A DNA stretch of 10,252 nt from Alphaproteobacteria bacterium (GTDB lineage Bacteria > Pseudomonadota > Alphaproteobacteria > Rhizobiales > Devosiaceae): contig JAHJOS010000524.1 in NCBI GenBank assembly GCA_018820005.1, positions 1 through 10,252 on the forward strand. The letters run 5' to 3'. Shown here piece by piece: positions 1 to 6,507 of this stretch. A program made the position numbers and the translations under genes. Under the pieces are notes generated by a model, which did not search any database, was not told the DNA's origin, and was given only the letters and a program-made list of their open reading frames with translations. The stretch's first letter is position 1. Each line of letters opens with the position of its first letter.

Positions 1-181
1 ATCATGGTTTGCTCTCGACAGGACTGCGGCAATGCGCGGGTATTGCCCGAGGTATAACCGGCAAACATGACTTGTCAACTCACCTTATGCAGCGCCCTGC
101 AGACGGCTCCACCGGCCCAATACCAACGCCACACCGAACTAAACACCAATCGGGGGCAAAGCAGCATTGACGCAGGTTTCT

Positions 182-203
182 TTCATCGGTACTTGCCGAT
201 GAA
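182..203. promoter_or_regulatory. Inverted repeat, candidate operator upstream of the flavin oxidoreductase gene
   Basis: TTCATCGG at 182-189 is matched by its exact reverse complement CCGATGAA at 196-203, with a 6-base spacer (TACTTG). An 8-bp perfect dyad about 60 bases before the start at 262 is typical of a site for a dimeric repressor. A weak promoter-like pair overlaps it: TTGACG at 167-172, 17 bases, then TACTTG at 190-195, which matches the -10 consensus poorly. Old Yellow Enzyme genes are often controlled by electrophile- or redox-sensing regulators, but no regulator gene is visible here. The repeat is seen directly; the operator role is inference. Confidence 0.4.
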
Positions 204-261
204 GTCCCGAGCGCCCATCTTGGGTCTTACCCATTCCCTGCCTCAACCAATCGAGCGTTTC

Positions 262-1395
262 ATGTCCGCACTTTTCTCGCCCGCCACGCTGCGCGGTCTC
301 ACCTTGCGCAATCGCACGGTCGTCGCGCCGATGTGCCAGTATTCCGCCCGCCATGGCGTCGCCAATGACTGGCACCTGGTGCAACTGGGTCGCTTCGCGC
401 TGGGCGGCTTTGGCCTGGTGATCCTGGAAGCCACCGGCGTTACGGCCCAGGGCCGCATTTCCTATGCCGACCTGGGAATCTGGAACGACGAGCAGATCGC
501 CCCGCTCGCCCGCATCGTCGATTTCCTGCATGCCAATGGCGCTGCCGCCGGTATCCAGCTGGCCCACGCCGGCCGCAAGGCATCCACCCCGGTTTCCTGG
601 AACGACACGGCCCATATGTCGGACGCCGAGAAGGCGGCTGTGGCCTATGAGCACTGGAAGCCGGTGGCGCCAAGCGCCGTATCGCATGATCCCAAGGATG
701 CCAATTTCCAGACTCCCGATGCACTCGACGCGGCAGGGATCAAGGGCATCATCGAGGCCTTTGTGGCCGCGGCCATCCGCGCCAACCAGGCCGGCTTTGA
801 CACCGTCGAGATCCATGCCGCGCATGGCTATCTGCTCAACCAGTTCCTCTCCCCGCTCGCCAACAAGCGCACCGATGAATATGGCGGCAGCCGCGAGAAC
901 CGCATGCGCCTTGTGCTGGAGGTGACCGAGGCCGTGCGCGCGGTCTGGCCCATGGACAAGCCCCTGCTGGTGCGCCTGTCGGTGAGCGACTGGCATCCCG
1001 ATGGCTGGCAGGTCGAGGACAGCGTCGCACTGGCGCGCGAACTCAAGGCGCTCGGCGTCGATGCCATCGACTGCTCGAGCGGCGGCTTTGACGGCGCGGC
1101 CATCACGCCGGTCGAGAATTATCAGGTGCCGTTCGCCAAGGCCGTGCGCGATGGTGCCGATATCCCCACCATGGCTGTGGGTCTTCTGGGTGATGTCGCC
1201 GGAGCCGAGGCGATCCTGACCAAGGGCGAGGCCGATTTCATCGCGCTGGCCCGTGGCGCGCTGGACGACCCCAACTGGGCCCTGCATGCCAACCACGAAC
1301 TGGGCGCCACCGACTATAGCCTGTGGCCCCATCAGGCCGACCGCGTCAGCGGGCGTGATCGCTCGCTCGGACTGCGCCACTTCCACAAGGCCTGA
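262..1395 (+). CDS. NADH:flavin oxidoreductase, Old Yellow Enzyme family (YqjM/NamA-like)
   Basis: A 377-residue soluble TIM-barrel flavoenzyme that should bind FMN and use NAD(P)H to reduce activated C=C bonds (enones, maleimides, nitro compounds), probably in detoxification or redox defence. It matches the YqjM/xenobiotic reductase subgroup: M-S-A-L-F-S-P at the N-terminus, P-M-C-Q-Y-S at 23-28 (the redox-tuning Cys25 and Tyr27), Q-L-A-H-A-G-R-K at 99-106, the ligand-binding pair His185 and His188 in H-A-A-H-G-Y, then the N-Q-F-L-S-P and D-E-Y-G-G-S-R-E-N-R stretch at 193-213. The phosphate-binding part is A-V-G-L-L at 305-309 and A-R-G-A-L-D-D-P at 330-337. The frame is open back to 67, but the family N-terminus begins at 262, so that start is preferred although its Shine-Dalgarno sequence is weak. 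The gene stands alone, with a terminator behind it. The substrate cannot be told. Confidence 0.93.
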   Translation: MSALFSPATLRGLTLRNRTVVAPMCQYSARHGVANDWHLVQLGRFALGGFGLVILEATGVTAQGRISYADLGIWNDEQIAPLARIVDFLHANGAAAGIQLAHAGRKASTPVSWNDTAHMSDAEKAAVAYEHWKPVAPSAVSHDPKDANFQTPDALDAAGIKGIIEAFVAAAIRANQAGFDTVEIHAAHGYLLNQFLSPLANKRTDEYGGSRENRMRLVLEVTEAVRAVWPMDKPLLVRLSVSDWHPDGWQVEDSVALARELKALGVDAIDCSSGGFDGAAITPVENYQVPFAKAVRDGADIPTMAVGLLGDVAGAEAILTKGEADFIALARGALDDPNWALHANHELGATDYSLWPHQADRVSGRDRSLGLRHFHKA

Positions 1396-1403
1396 ATGAC
1401 GTC

Positions 1404-1429
1404 GGGACCCGGCCACCGCGTCGGGTCCC
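1404..1429 (+). other. GC-rich hairpin just after the flavin oxidoreductase gene
   Basis: GGGACCCG (1404-1411) pairs perfectly with CGGGTCCC (1422-1429) across a 10-base loop, starting 8 bases after the stop codon at 1393-1395. No T-run follows, so alone it is a poor intrinsic terminator. It may act as a 3'-end stabiliser together with the better terminator at 1455. Confidence 0.45.
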
Positions 1430-1454
1430 CTCATCCCGGCAAGATGTGATCGAC

Positions 1455-1477
1455 CGGCAACGCATTGTTGCCGTTTT
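1455..1477 (+). terminator. Rho-independent terminator of the flavin oxidoreductase gene
   Basis: CGGCAAC (1455-1461), loop GCATT and GTTGCCG (1467-1473) form a perfect 7-bp stem followed at once by TTTT (1474-1477). It lies 60 bases after the stop codon and 67 bases before the next start. It separates the oxidoreductase from the small exported protein gene, which therefore probably has its own promoter between 1478 and 1530. Confidence 0.7.
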
Positions 1478-1544
1478 GCGTGCCGACACTTGTCTGACCA
1501 CGATTCAGTCACCAGTTGAGCAATGACACAAGGGAGTGTGCCGT

Positions 1545-2000
1545 ATGGATACCAAGGCTGCAGTTATCGCTTTGCTGACCTGCTGGGGCGTCGGTTCCGC
1601 CGCAGTCCTGCCTGTTGTGGCACAAGACAGCCAGGATAGTCAGGACACCAAGGACACTGACGACATCAGCGATGATGATATGGACAGCGGCAATCCGCTG
1701 CTCAACAAAGTCTGGGTCCGCACCGACGCCGATGCCAGCCAGCCCGGTCCGATGCAGATCTTTCTCGCCGATGGCACGCTGGTCAGCGATAGCTGCTGGG
1801 AGACCTATCGGCTCTCCAAATGGCAGCAGGTTTCAGACAGCGCCATCAGCTGGGACGAAGACGGCATGACCATCAATGCCGACATCGCCAGCCTGAGCGA
1901 GAGCGAACTGGTGCTCAACCTCAAGCTGGGCAGCGACGTGCAGGAAATCCGCTATACCTCGGCCGTCGCGCCCTATGTCTGCCCCGATATGGTGAAGTAG
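1545..2000 (+). CDS. Small exported acidic protein of unknown function
   Basis: A 151-residue protein. ATG at 1545 is chosen over an in-frame GTG at 1536 because AGGGAG (1531-1536) sits 8 bases before the ATG. Residues 1-26 look like a Sec signal peptide: Lys4, a hydrophobic core, and V-V-A before Gln27, giving signal peptidase I cleavage near 26/27. Cys13 follows L-L-T, a poor lipobox, so a lipoprotein is less likely. Residues 28-48 are a low-complexity Asp/Ser/Gln linker (Q-D-S-Q-D-S-Q-D-T). A compact domain follows at about 50-151, with I-F-L-A-D-G-T-L (72-79), C-W-E-T-Y-R-L (84-90), W-D-E-D-G (103-107) and P-Y-V-C-P-D-M (143-149). Cys84 and Cys146 could form a disulfide in the periplasm. 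The domain resembles a small beta-rich secreted domain of conserved hypothetical proteins. I do not recognise a named family and assign no function. It converges on kup with a 10-base gap. Confidence 0.8.
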   Translation: MDTKAAVIALLTCWGVGSAAVLPVVAQDSQDSQDTKDTDDISDDDMDSGNPLLNKVWVRTDADASQPGPMQIFLADGTLVSDSCWETYRLSKWQQVSDSAISWDEDGMTINADIASLSESELVLNLKLGSDVQEIRYTSAVAPYVCPDMVK

Positions 2001-2014
2001 CCCAAACGGGCTAC
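1997..2014. terminator. Short bidirectional hairpin between convergent genes
   Basis: GTAGCCC (1997-2003), loop AAAC and GGGCTAC (2008-2014) form a 7-bp perfect stem. It contains the TAG stop of the small exported protein gene (1998-2000) and, on the other strand, the TAG stop of kup (2011-2013). Neither side has a T-run, so termination efficiency is doubtful. It is the only candidate between the two convergent genes. Confidence 0.4.
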
Positions 2015-3942
2015 AGCACCACCTGAGTGCCAATCTCCACCACGCGCCCGGTGGGGATATGGAAATACTCGGTCGCGTCGCTGGCGTTCTTGGCCAACCG
2101 CGTAAACAGGCGATCCTGCCAGAACCGCAGGGGATTGCCGGGCTTGGCGCCCGGCTTGAGCGAGCGGCGCGACAGGAAGAACGAGGTCGACATGATGTCG
2201 AACTTCCAGCCCAGCTTGCGGCCCAAGGCCAGCGCCTGCGGGATATTGGGTGTTTCCATATAGCCGAACGTCACCACAACGCGGCTGAACAGTTCGTTGT
2301 AGGAATCGATGGTGACCTTTTCGTCGTCCGGTACGCGCGGCGAGGCCGAGGTGCGCACCGTCAGGATCACATTTTGCTCATGCAGCACCTTGTAGTGCTT
2401 GAGACTGTGCAGCAGCGCCGTCGGCGCGCCTTCGATATCGCTGGTCAGGAACACGGCGGTGCCGGGCACCAGCGTCGGCTTTTTCTTGGAGAGATTGTCG
2501 ACCAGGAACTGCAGTGGCACCTCGTCACGACGGGTCTTTTCGGCCAGACGGCGACGGCCGGCCATCCAGCTCCACATGATGATGGCGACCGCAAAAGCCA
2601 CCGCCGCCGGCACCCAGCCACCCTGGAACAGCTTGGACGCATTGGCGCTGAAAAAAGCGCCATCGATCAGGGCAAAGACCACGCCAAAAGCGACAACGGC
2701 GGCGGGATGCCATTTCCAGTTGCGCCACATCACCACCAGCAGCAGCGACAGCGTCACCACCATCACGCCCGACACCGCAATGCCATAGGCGTTCGAGAGT
2801 GCATCCGAACTGCCGAAGGCAACCACCAGCATCAGCACGCCCACCATGAGCATGGAATTGATCTGCGGCATGTAGACCTGGCCGCTCTGGGTTTCGGAAG
2901 TGTGCAGCACCATCATGCGCGGCAGCATATTGAGCGCTATGGCCTGCTGGGTCAGGCTGAAGGTGCCCGAGATCACCGCCTGGCTGGCGATGATGGTGGC
3001 CATGGTGGCCAAAATCACGAAGGGCAGCAGGGCCCAATCGGGCTGCATCTCAAAGAAGGGGCTGACCACATTGTGCACGCCCACATCGAGAACGAAGGCG
3101 CCCTGCCCGAAATAATTGAGCAGCAGGCAGGGAAAGACCAGGCCAAACCAGGCCATCACAATGGGCTTGCGGCCAAAATGGCCAAGATCCACATAAAGCG
3201 CTTCCGCACCGGTGACGGCCAGGAAGATGGCGCCGATGACCACAAAGGCAATGCCGATATGGGTGACCAGGAACTCCAGGCCCAGCAGCGGATTGATGGC
3301 CCACAGCACATGCGGATTGCCGATGATATGGACGAGGCCCGATATGCCCAGGGTCAGGAACCAGATGGCGGTGATGGGCCCGAACACGATCGAGACCTTG
3401 GCCGTGCCAAAACGCTGCACGAAAAACACGCCCAGGATGATCACCAGGGTGATCGGCACCACCCAGCGCTCCATGCCTGGCGCCACCAGGCGCAAGCCTT
3501 CGACGGCCGACAGGACCGACACGGCAGGCGTGATGATGGCGTCGCCAAAGAACATGGCCGCCCCCAGCACGCCCAGCACCGTGATCCACACTGGCGGATT
3601 GGTGAAGGTTTTGCGGGCGAGCGCCATCAACGAGAGCGTGCCGCCTTCGCCATTGTTGTCGGCCCGTGTAACGAAGAAAACGTATTTGACCGCAACGGTC
3701 AGGGTCAGCGCCCAGACGATCAGCGACAGCAGGCCCAGGATCTCGATGCTGCTTTCGGCGGCGCCGGGGCGCACATGCATGGCCTGCCGAAAGGCATAGA
3801 TCGGGCTGGTACCGATATCGCCATAGACCACGCCAATGGCGCCCATGACGAGCAAGGGCAGGTCTTTGTTGGAATGTGCGTGGCTTTTTTCGTGGCTCGC
3901 ATCGACGCCGACTTGGGGGCCGGCTGAATTCGTCTGCGTCAT
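2011..3942 (-). CDS. kup: Low-affinity K+ uptake permease, KUP/HAK/KT family
   Basis: A 643-residue inner-membrane potassium transporter (E. coli Kup is 622 residues), thought to work as a K+/H+ symporter. Residues 1-27 are a hydrophilic leader. About twelve membrane segments follow up to about residue 460, then a cytoplasmic C-terminal domain at about 465-643. Family motifs appear in order: G-V-V-Y-G-D-I-G-T-S-P-I-Y (37-49), N-N-G-E-G-G-T-L-S-L (96-105), F-F-G-D-A-I-I-T-P-A (131-140), D-L-G-H-F-G (252-257), Q-A-V-I-S-G-T-F-S-L (321-330), and near the end F-F-L-S-R-R (588-593) and F-H-I-P-T-G-R-V-V-E-I-G (627-638). The length is full and no key segment is missing. The ATG at 3942 has a modest AAGAGAG ten bases upstream. 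It is monocistronic: its own promoter lies upstream and the flavoprotein gene behind it ends in a terminator. Confidence 0.97.
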   Translation of the reverse strand: MTQTNSAGPQVGVDASHEKSHAHSNKDLPLLVMGAIGVVYGDIGTSPIYAFRQAMHVRPGAAESSIEILGLLSLIVWALTLTVAVKYVFFVTRADNNGEGGTLSLMALARKTFTNPPVWITVLGVLGAAMFFGDAIITPAVSVLSAVEGLRLVAPGMERWVVPITLVIILGVFFVQRFGTAKVSIVFGPITAIWFLTLGISGLVHIIGNPHVLWAINPLLGLEFLVTHIGIAFVVIGAIFLAVTGAEALYVDLGHFGRKPIVMAWFGLVFPCLLLNYFGQGAFVLDVGVHNVVSPFFEMQPDWALLPFVILATMATIIASQAVISGTFSLTQQAIALNMLPRMMVLHTSETQSGQVYMPQINSMLMVGVLMLVVAFGSSDALSNAYGIAVSGVMVVTLSLLLVVMWRNWKWHPAAVVAFGVVFALIDGAFFSANASKLFQGGWVPAAVAFAVAIIMWSWMAGRRRLAEKTRRDEVPLQFLVDNLSKKKPTLVPGTAVFLTSDIEGAPTALLHSLKHYKVLHEQNVILTVRTSASPRVPDDEKVTIDSYNELFSRVVVTFGYMETPNIPQALALGRKLGWKFDIMSTSFFLSRRSLKPGAKPGNPLRFWQDRLFTRLAKNASDATEYFHIPTGRVVEIGTQVVL

Positions 3943-3974
3943 GAACCCATTGCTCTCTTGGTCAAGGCGGGGGC

Positions 3975-4003
3975 GCTATACACCCCCCAAGGGTCTCACA
4001 CAA
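3975..4003 (-). promoter_or_regulatory. Candidate sigma70-type promoter for kup
   Basis: On the minus strand TTGTGT (4003-3998) and TATAGC (3980-3975) are 17 bases apart, ending 32 bases before the kup ATG. The spacer contains a G-rich run (GGGGGG). The spacing is ideal and the two boxes are moderate matches. Confidence 0.4.
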
Positions 4004-4024
4004 CCGCTAGAGAGCACAATGGCC

Positions 4025-4063
4025 AAACCAACAGGGGCCGCCCATGTGGACGGCCCCTGCTGG
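4025..4063 (-). terminator. Terminator of the FMN reductase-like gene
   Basis: The arms at 4051-4063 and 4028-4040 form a 13-bp stem with a 10-base loop, about 30 bases after the stop codon of the flavoprotein gene. One position (4031/4060) is a G-U pair in minus-strand RNA but an A-C mismatch in plus-strand RNA, so the hairpin suits the minus transcript. A short T-run (TTT, 4027-4025) follows. It insulates kup from the gene upstream. Confidence 0.7.
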
Positions 4064-4092
4064 TAAACGAGACTTGGAGGTCTTCGTAAGTC

Positions 4093-4689
4093 TTACTTGG
4101 CGTCAGCTGCGCGCGCAGCCTTGGTTGCATTGCCCCACCAGACGAGCTGGTCGAGCATATCAGCGGCACCGGCACCAATCGAGCCTTCGATGTCGGAGAT
4201 CGGCTTGTTCTGCTGGCCAAGGGGATGGACAGCGAAGAAGTCGCCGCCGCCGATGTGAACGGCCGAACGGGTCGAAGCCATCTGCAGCTCGACGCCGATG
4301 GTGCGCAGGTGCTCAGCAGCGCGGGTGGCGCCAACCGAACCATAGCCCACGATACCGAAGGCCTTCTTGTTCCACTCGACATAGGCCTGATCGAGAGCGT
4401 TCTTGAGAGCGCCAGTGATGGAGCGGTTGTATTCCGCGATCACGAAAATGAAGCCGTCGAATTCGCCGATCTTCTTCTGCCAGGCAACGGCCTGCGGGTT
4501 CTGCGAAGGCATCCAGGCATTGGAAGCCATTTCGTCAAAGAACGGCAGGTTGAAGTCGCGCAGATCGACGATCTCGGCGTCGATATTGGCATTGGCGTTG
4601 GCCTTTTCCAGGATCCACTGCGCCGGCTTGTCGCCGAAGCGGGTCGGACGGGTGGACGAGATGATGATGCCGATCTTGAGCTTGGTCAT
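4093..4689 (-). CDS. NADPH-dependent FMN reductase-like flavoprotein
   Basis: A 198-residue cytoplasmic flavodoxin-fold protein of the NADPH-dependent FMN reductase family. Members reduce FMN, quinones, azo dyes or chromate with NAD(P)H, usually as dimers or tetramers. Visible motifs are the FMN-phosphate loop S-S-T-R-P-T-R-F-G-D at 11-20, the family motif A-E-Y-N-R-S-I-T-G-A-L-K-N-A-L-D at 85-100 (the usual form begins P-E-Y-N), and G-Y-G-S-V-G-A-T-R-A-A-E-H-L-R at 115-129. An upstream ATG at 4710 is in frame. ATG 4689 is preferred because the minus strand has AGGAAG (4701-4696) six bases before it and family members begin K-I-G-I-I near here. Single gene with its own terminator. The specific electron acceptor cannot be told; a role in quinone or xenobiotic reduction is the best inference. 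Confidence 0.9.
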   Translation of the reverse strand: MTKLKIGIIISSTRPTRFGDKPAQWILEKANANANIDAEIVDLRDFNLPFFDEMASNAWMPSQNPQAVAWQKKIGEFDGFIFVIAEYNRSITGALKNALDQAYVEWNKKAFGIVGYGSVGATRAAEHLRTIGVELQMASTRSAVHIGGGDFFAVHPLGQQNKPISDIEGSIGAGAADMLDQLVWWGNATKAARAADAK

Positions 4690-4725
4690 TGGGGTCTTCC
4701 TAGGTAACAAATCGTAACTGAGGCG

Positions 4726-4754
4726 ATATAAGTGACCCTAAGACTGACCCGCAA
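4726..4754 (-). promoter_or_regulatory. Possible promoter of the FMN reductase-like gene
   Basis: On the minus strand TTGCGG (4754-4749) and TTATAT (4731-4726) are separated by 17 bases. Both boxes are partial matches. The spacer and the -35 box hold two GGGTCA copies 12 bases apart. Downstream, GTTAC occurs twice (at 4718-4714 and 4707-4703). Any of these direct repeats could be regulator half-sites. Confidence 0.3.
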
Positions 4755-4797
4755 GGAGGCACGTGCGTGTGGTGCAGGGACCATTAGCTGCCCTAGG

Positions 4798-4809
4798 TAC
4801 ACGCGTGTA
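4798..4809. promoter_or_regulatory. Perfect 12-bp palindrome in the pdxJ/flavoprotein intergenic region
   Basis: TACACGCGTGTA at 4798-4809 is fully self-complementary. It lies about 110 bases upstream of the flavoprotein start, in a locally AT-richer stretch (about 4800-4840). Size and place would suit a dimeric regulator, but distance from the candidate promoter makes a direct role uncertain. Confidence 0.25.
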
Positions 4810-4907
4810 ACCATAAGAGAAATATAGGTATTTCGGTGAAATTGCGCGCCACGAACCGCAGCATGGCGCCGCAATCAACGTACAGCTAACGCACTGTTCA
4901 GCACCAC

Positions 4908-4952
4908 GATCCAATCGCCAGCCGCGATTGGATCAATCAGCGCCTGCAGGCG
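4908..4952 (-). terminator. Candidate terminator region downstream of pdxJ
   Basis: Two dyads follow the pdxJ stop (4972-4970). The first is a perfect 12-bp palindrome, CGCCTGCAGGCG (4941-4952). The second is an 11-bp perfect stem, GATCCAATCGC (4908-4918) with GCGATTGGATC (4924-4934), around a 5-base loop. No T-run follows on either strand. The strong second hairpin is still the natural candidate for the pdxJ transcript end. Confidence 0.45.
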
Positions 4953-4969
4953 ATGCCGGGCAACGGTGG

Positions 4970-5713
4970 CTAGCACCCCAACCCGGCGATATAGGCCCTG
5001 ACGGCGGCATCAAAGCCCATCAGCAGCGCGTCGGCCGTCAGGCCGTGGCCGATCGATACTTCCTCGACCCCGGGAACCGCTGCCTGAAAAGCCGGCAGAT
5101 TGGCCAGCGTCAAATCATGGCCCGCATTGACGCCCATCCCGATGGCGTGGGCGGCCCGCGTCGTCTCGGCCAGCGCCGCGAGTTCATATTCGGCGCGGTC
5201 GGGATTGGCGTAGCAACCGCCATAGGGACCGGTGTAGAGCTCGATCCGGTCAGCGCCGGTGGCCTTGGCGCCGGCGACACCGGCAACCCCGGCGTCTGAA
5301 TCACAGAACAGCGAAATGCGGCCGCCATGCGCCTTGAGCGCCTGCACTGCTCGCGCCAGCACTATCGCCTGTGCTCGGAAATCCCAGCCATGGTCCGACG
5401 TCGGCTGCTCGGGGCTATCGGGCACCAGCGTCACCTGCTGCGGCTTGACCTCAGCGATCAGCGCGAGGAAGTCGTCGCTGGGATAGCCCTCGATATTGAA
5501 TTCGGCATCGGGGTAGTCACTGGCCAGCAGCGCAGCCAGATCGAACACATCGGTGCGCCGAATATGGCGTTCATCGGGGCGGGGGTGGACGGTGATGCCG
5601 CTGGCACCGGCGTCAAGCACGACACGGGCAATGCCCACCACGCTCGGCCAGGGCAGATCGCGTCGATTGCGCAATTGCGCCACGGCATTGAGATTGACTG
5701 ACAACAGGGTCAT
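4970..5713 (-). CDS. pdxJ: Pyridoxine 5'-phosphate synthase
   Basis: A 247-residue TIM-barrel enzyme of the DXP-dependent vitamin B6 pathway. It condenses 1-deoxyxylulose 5-phosphate with 3-amino-2-oxopropyl phosphate to give pyridoxine 5'-phosphate. Motifs kept are T-V-H-P-R-P-D-E-R-H-I at 41-51 (His43, Arg45, His50), the acidic residue Glu75 in F-N-I-E-G-Y, Glu158 in I-E-L-Y-T-G, V-N-A-G-H-D-L-T at 195-202 (His199) and I-G-H at 221-223. The N-terminus reads S-V-N-L-N-A-V-A-Q-L-R-N, where E. coli has V-N-I-D-H-I-A-T-L-R-N, so the usual Asp-His is absent. I recall the same variant in rhizobial PdxJ, which suggests a clade difference, not damage. ATG 5713 has AGAGG ten bases upstream. It is 217 bases downstream of ilvN on the same strand, with a hairpin between, so probably a separate unit. 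I found no convincing promoter. Confidence 0.93.
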   Translation of the reverse strand: MTLLSVNLNAVAQLRNRRDLPWPSVVGIARVVLDAGASGITVHPRPDERHIRRTDVFDLAALLASDYPDAEFNIEGYPSDDFLALIAEVKPQQVTLVPDSPEQPTSDHGWDFRAQAIVLARAVQALKAHGGRISLFCDSDAGVAGVAGAKATGADRIELYTGPYGGCYANPDRAEYELAALAETTRAAHAIGMGVNAGHDLTLANLPAFQAAVPGVEEVSIGHGLTADALLMGFDAAVRAYIAGLGC

Positions 5714-5881
5714 GAGCGCACCGCCTCTAGGAACGGGAGATCACTACACCACCGGCGCTGGTTGGCCCAACCAACAATTTTGATGGGAGCAATTCCGCAT
5801 CATTATGAACTGCCAGAGTGCAGCATGGCGATGGACGAACTGGTGCAAACCGGGGCCGGCTTTGAAACAAAACCACATCAA

Positions 5882-5921
5882 AGGCGACCAGGCGGGAGCC
5901 AATGCCCCTGCCCGGTCGCCT
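5882..5921 (-). terminator. Candidate terminator of the ilvBN operon
   Basis: On the minus strand AGGCGACC (5921-5914) pairs perfectly with GGTCGCCT (5889-5882). The 24-base interval can fold further (GGGGC with GCTCC around ATTG). It starts 10 bases after the ilvN stop codon. Only two or three T residues follow, with another T-run (TTTT) about 15 bases on. A plausible end for the operon, with ilvC not included. Confidence 0.5.
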
Positions 5922-5930
5922 GGTTTGCTG

Positions 5931-6485
5931 TTACATGCCCTGCGGACCGCGCGAGATGGCGGCCAGGCCGGTGCGCACCACCTCGACCAGCCCAAGCGGC
6001 TGCATCAGGGCGATGAAGCTGTCGATCTTGGCCGGCTTGCCGGTGACTTCGAACACGAAGCTCTCGACCGAGGCATCCACGATCTGGGCGCGGAAGGCAT
6101 CGGCCAGGCGCAGCGTCTCGGCGCGATGATCGCCCGAGCCGGCCACCTTGATCAGGGCCAACTCGCGCTCGAGCGAGGCGCCTTCGGCGGTCAGATCATG
6201 CACCTTGTGCACGGGCACGAGGCGCTCGAGCTGCAGCTTGATCTGCACCAGCACCTTGGGCGTGGCGATGACGACAACGGTGATGCGACTAAGTCGCCGG
6301 CCGTGTTCGGTCTCGCTGACGGTCAGGCTTTCGATATTGTAGCCGCGCGCCGAGAACAGGCCCACGACCCGGGCGAGAATGCCCGGCTCATTGTCGACGA
6401 GAACAGAGAGGGTGTGCCGCTCGATCTCCTGGGTATCCTTGGTCAGGAAATAGGCCGAGCCGGTAGGCTGCAGATGTGCGTTCAT
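5931..6485 (-). CDS. ilvN: Acetolactate synthase small (regulatory) subunit
   Basis: A 184-residue regulatory subunit of acetohydroxyacid synthase. It activates the large subunit and confers feedback inhibition by valine or other branched-chain amino acids. The ACT domain spans about 24-98: H-T-L-S-V-L-V-D-N-E-P-G-I-L-A-R-V (24-40), then G-L-F-S-A-R-G-Y-N-I (42-51). The C-terminal small-subunit domain is at about 105-180 (E-L-A-L-I-K-V, then F-V-F-E-V-T-G-K-P). The length suits the long IlvH-type form. The frame is open further upstream, but ATG 6485 has a strong GAGGAGAAG six bases before it and gives the family N-terminus. It starts 22 bases after the ilvB stop, so the two are co-transcribed and made together. 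Confidence 0.95.
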   Translation of the reverse strand: MNAHLQPTGSAYFLTKDTQEIERHTLSVLVDNEPGILARVVGLFSARGYNIESLTVSETEHGRRLSRITVVVIATPKVLVQIKLQLERLVPVHKVHDLTAEGASLERELALIKVAGSGDHRAETLRLADAFRAQIVDASVESFVFEVTGKPAKIDSFIALMQPLGLVEVVRTGLAAISRGPQGM

Positions 6486-6507
6486 ATCTCTTCTCCTCTG
6501 CAGCGCC

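Noticed and set aside
1..68. Possible 5' end of a minus-strand gene (ATG at 68-66, M-F-A-G-Y-T-S-G-N-T..., with AAGGTGAG upstream), or 3' end of a plus-strand gene
   Set aside because: Only 22 codons are visible. Two plus-strand frames are also open from the edge to stops at 57 and 69, so the strand cannot be decided and no family is recognisable.
139..1512. 457-codon minus-strand open frame opposite the flavin oxidoreductase
   Set aside because: Shadow frame in GC-rich DNA; the plus strand carries all the family motifs.
2059..3927. Long open frame (622 codons) on the plus strand opposite kup
   Set aside because: It is the antisense shadow of kup. Its translation is His/Arg/Gln-rich and low in hydrophobic residues, unlike a real protein, while the minus strand encodes an unmistakable KUP transporter.
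4686..4874. 62-codon minus-strand frame in the flavoprotein upstream region
   Set aside because: It overlaps the flavoprotein start and its signals, lacks a Shine-Dalgarno sequence of note and has no recognisable features; non-coding is more likely.
5760..5781. Plus-strand hairpin GTTGG-CCCAA-CCAAC followed by AATTTT
   Set aside because: It looks like a small terminator, but no plus-strand gene ends near it and the 5-bp stem is weak; it lies in the pdxJ upstream region.
5762..6016. 84-codon plus-strand frame in the pdxJ-ilvN gap
   Set aside because: It begins with a TTG lacking a ribosome site, crosses the ilvN terminator and runs antisense into ilvN.
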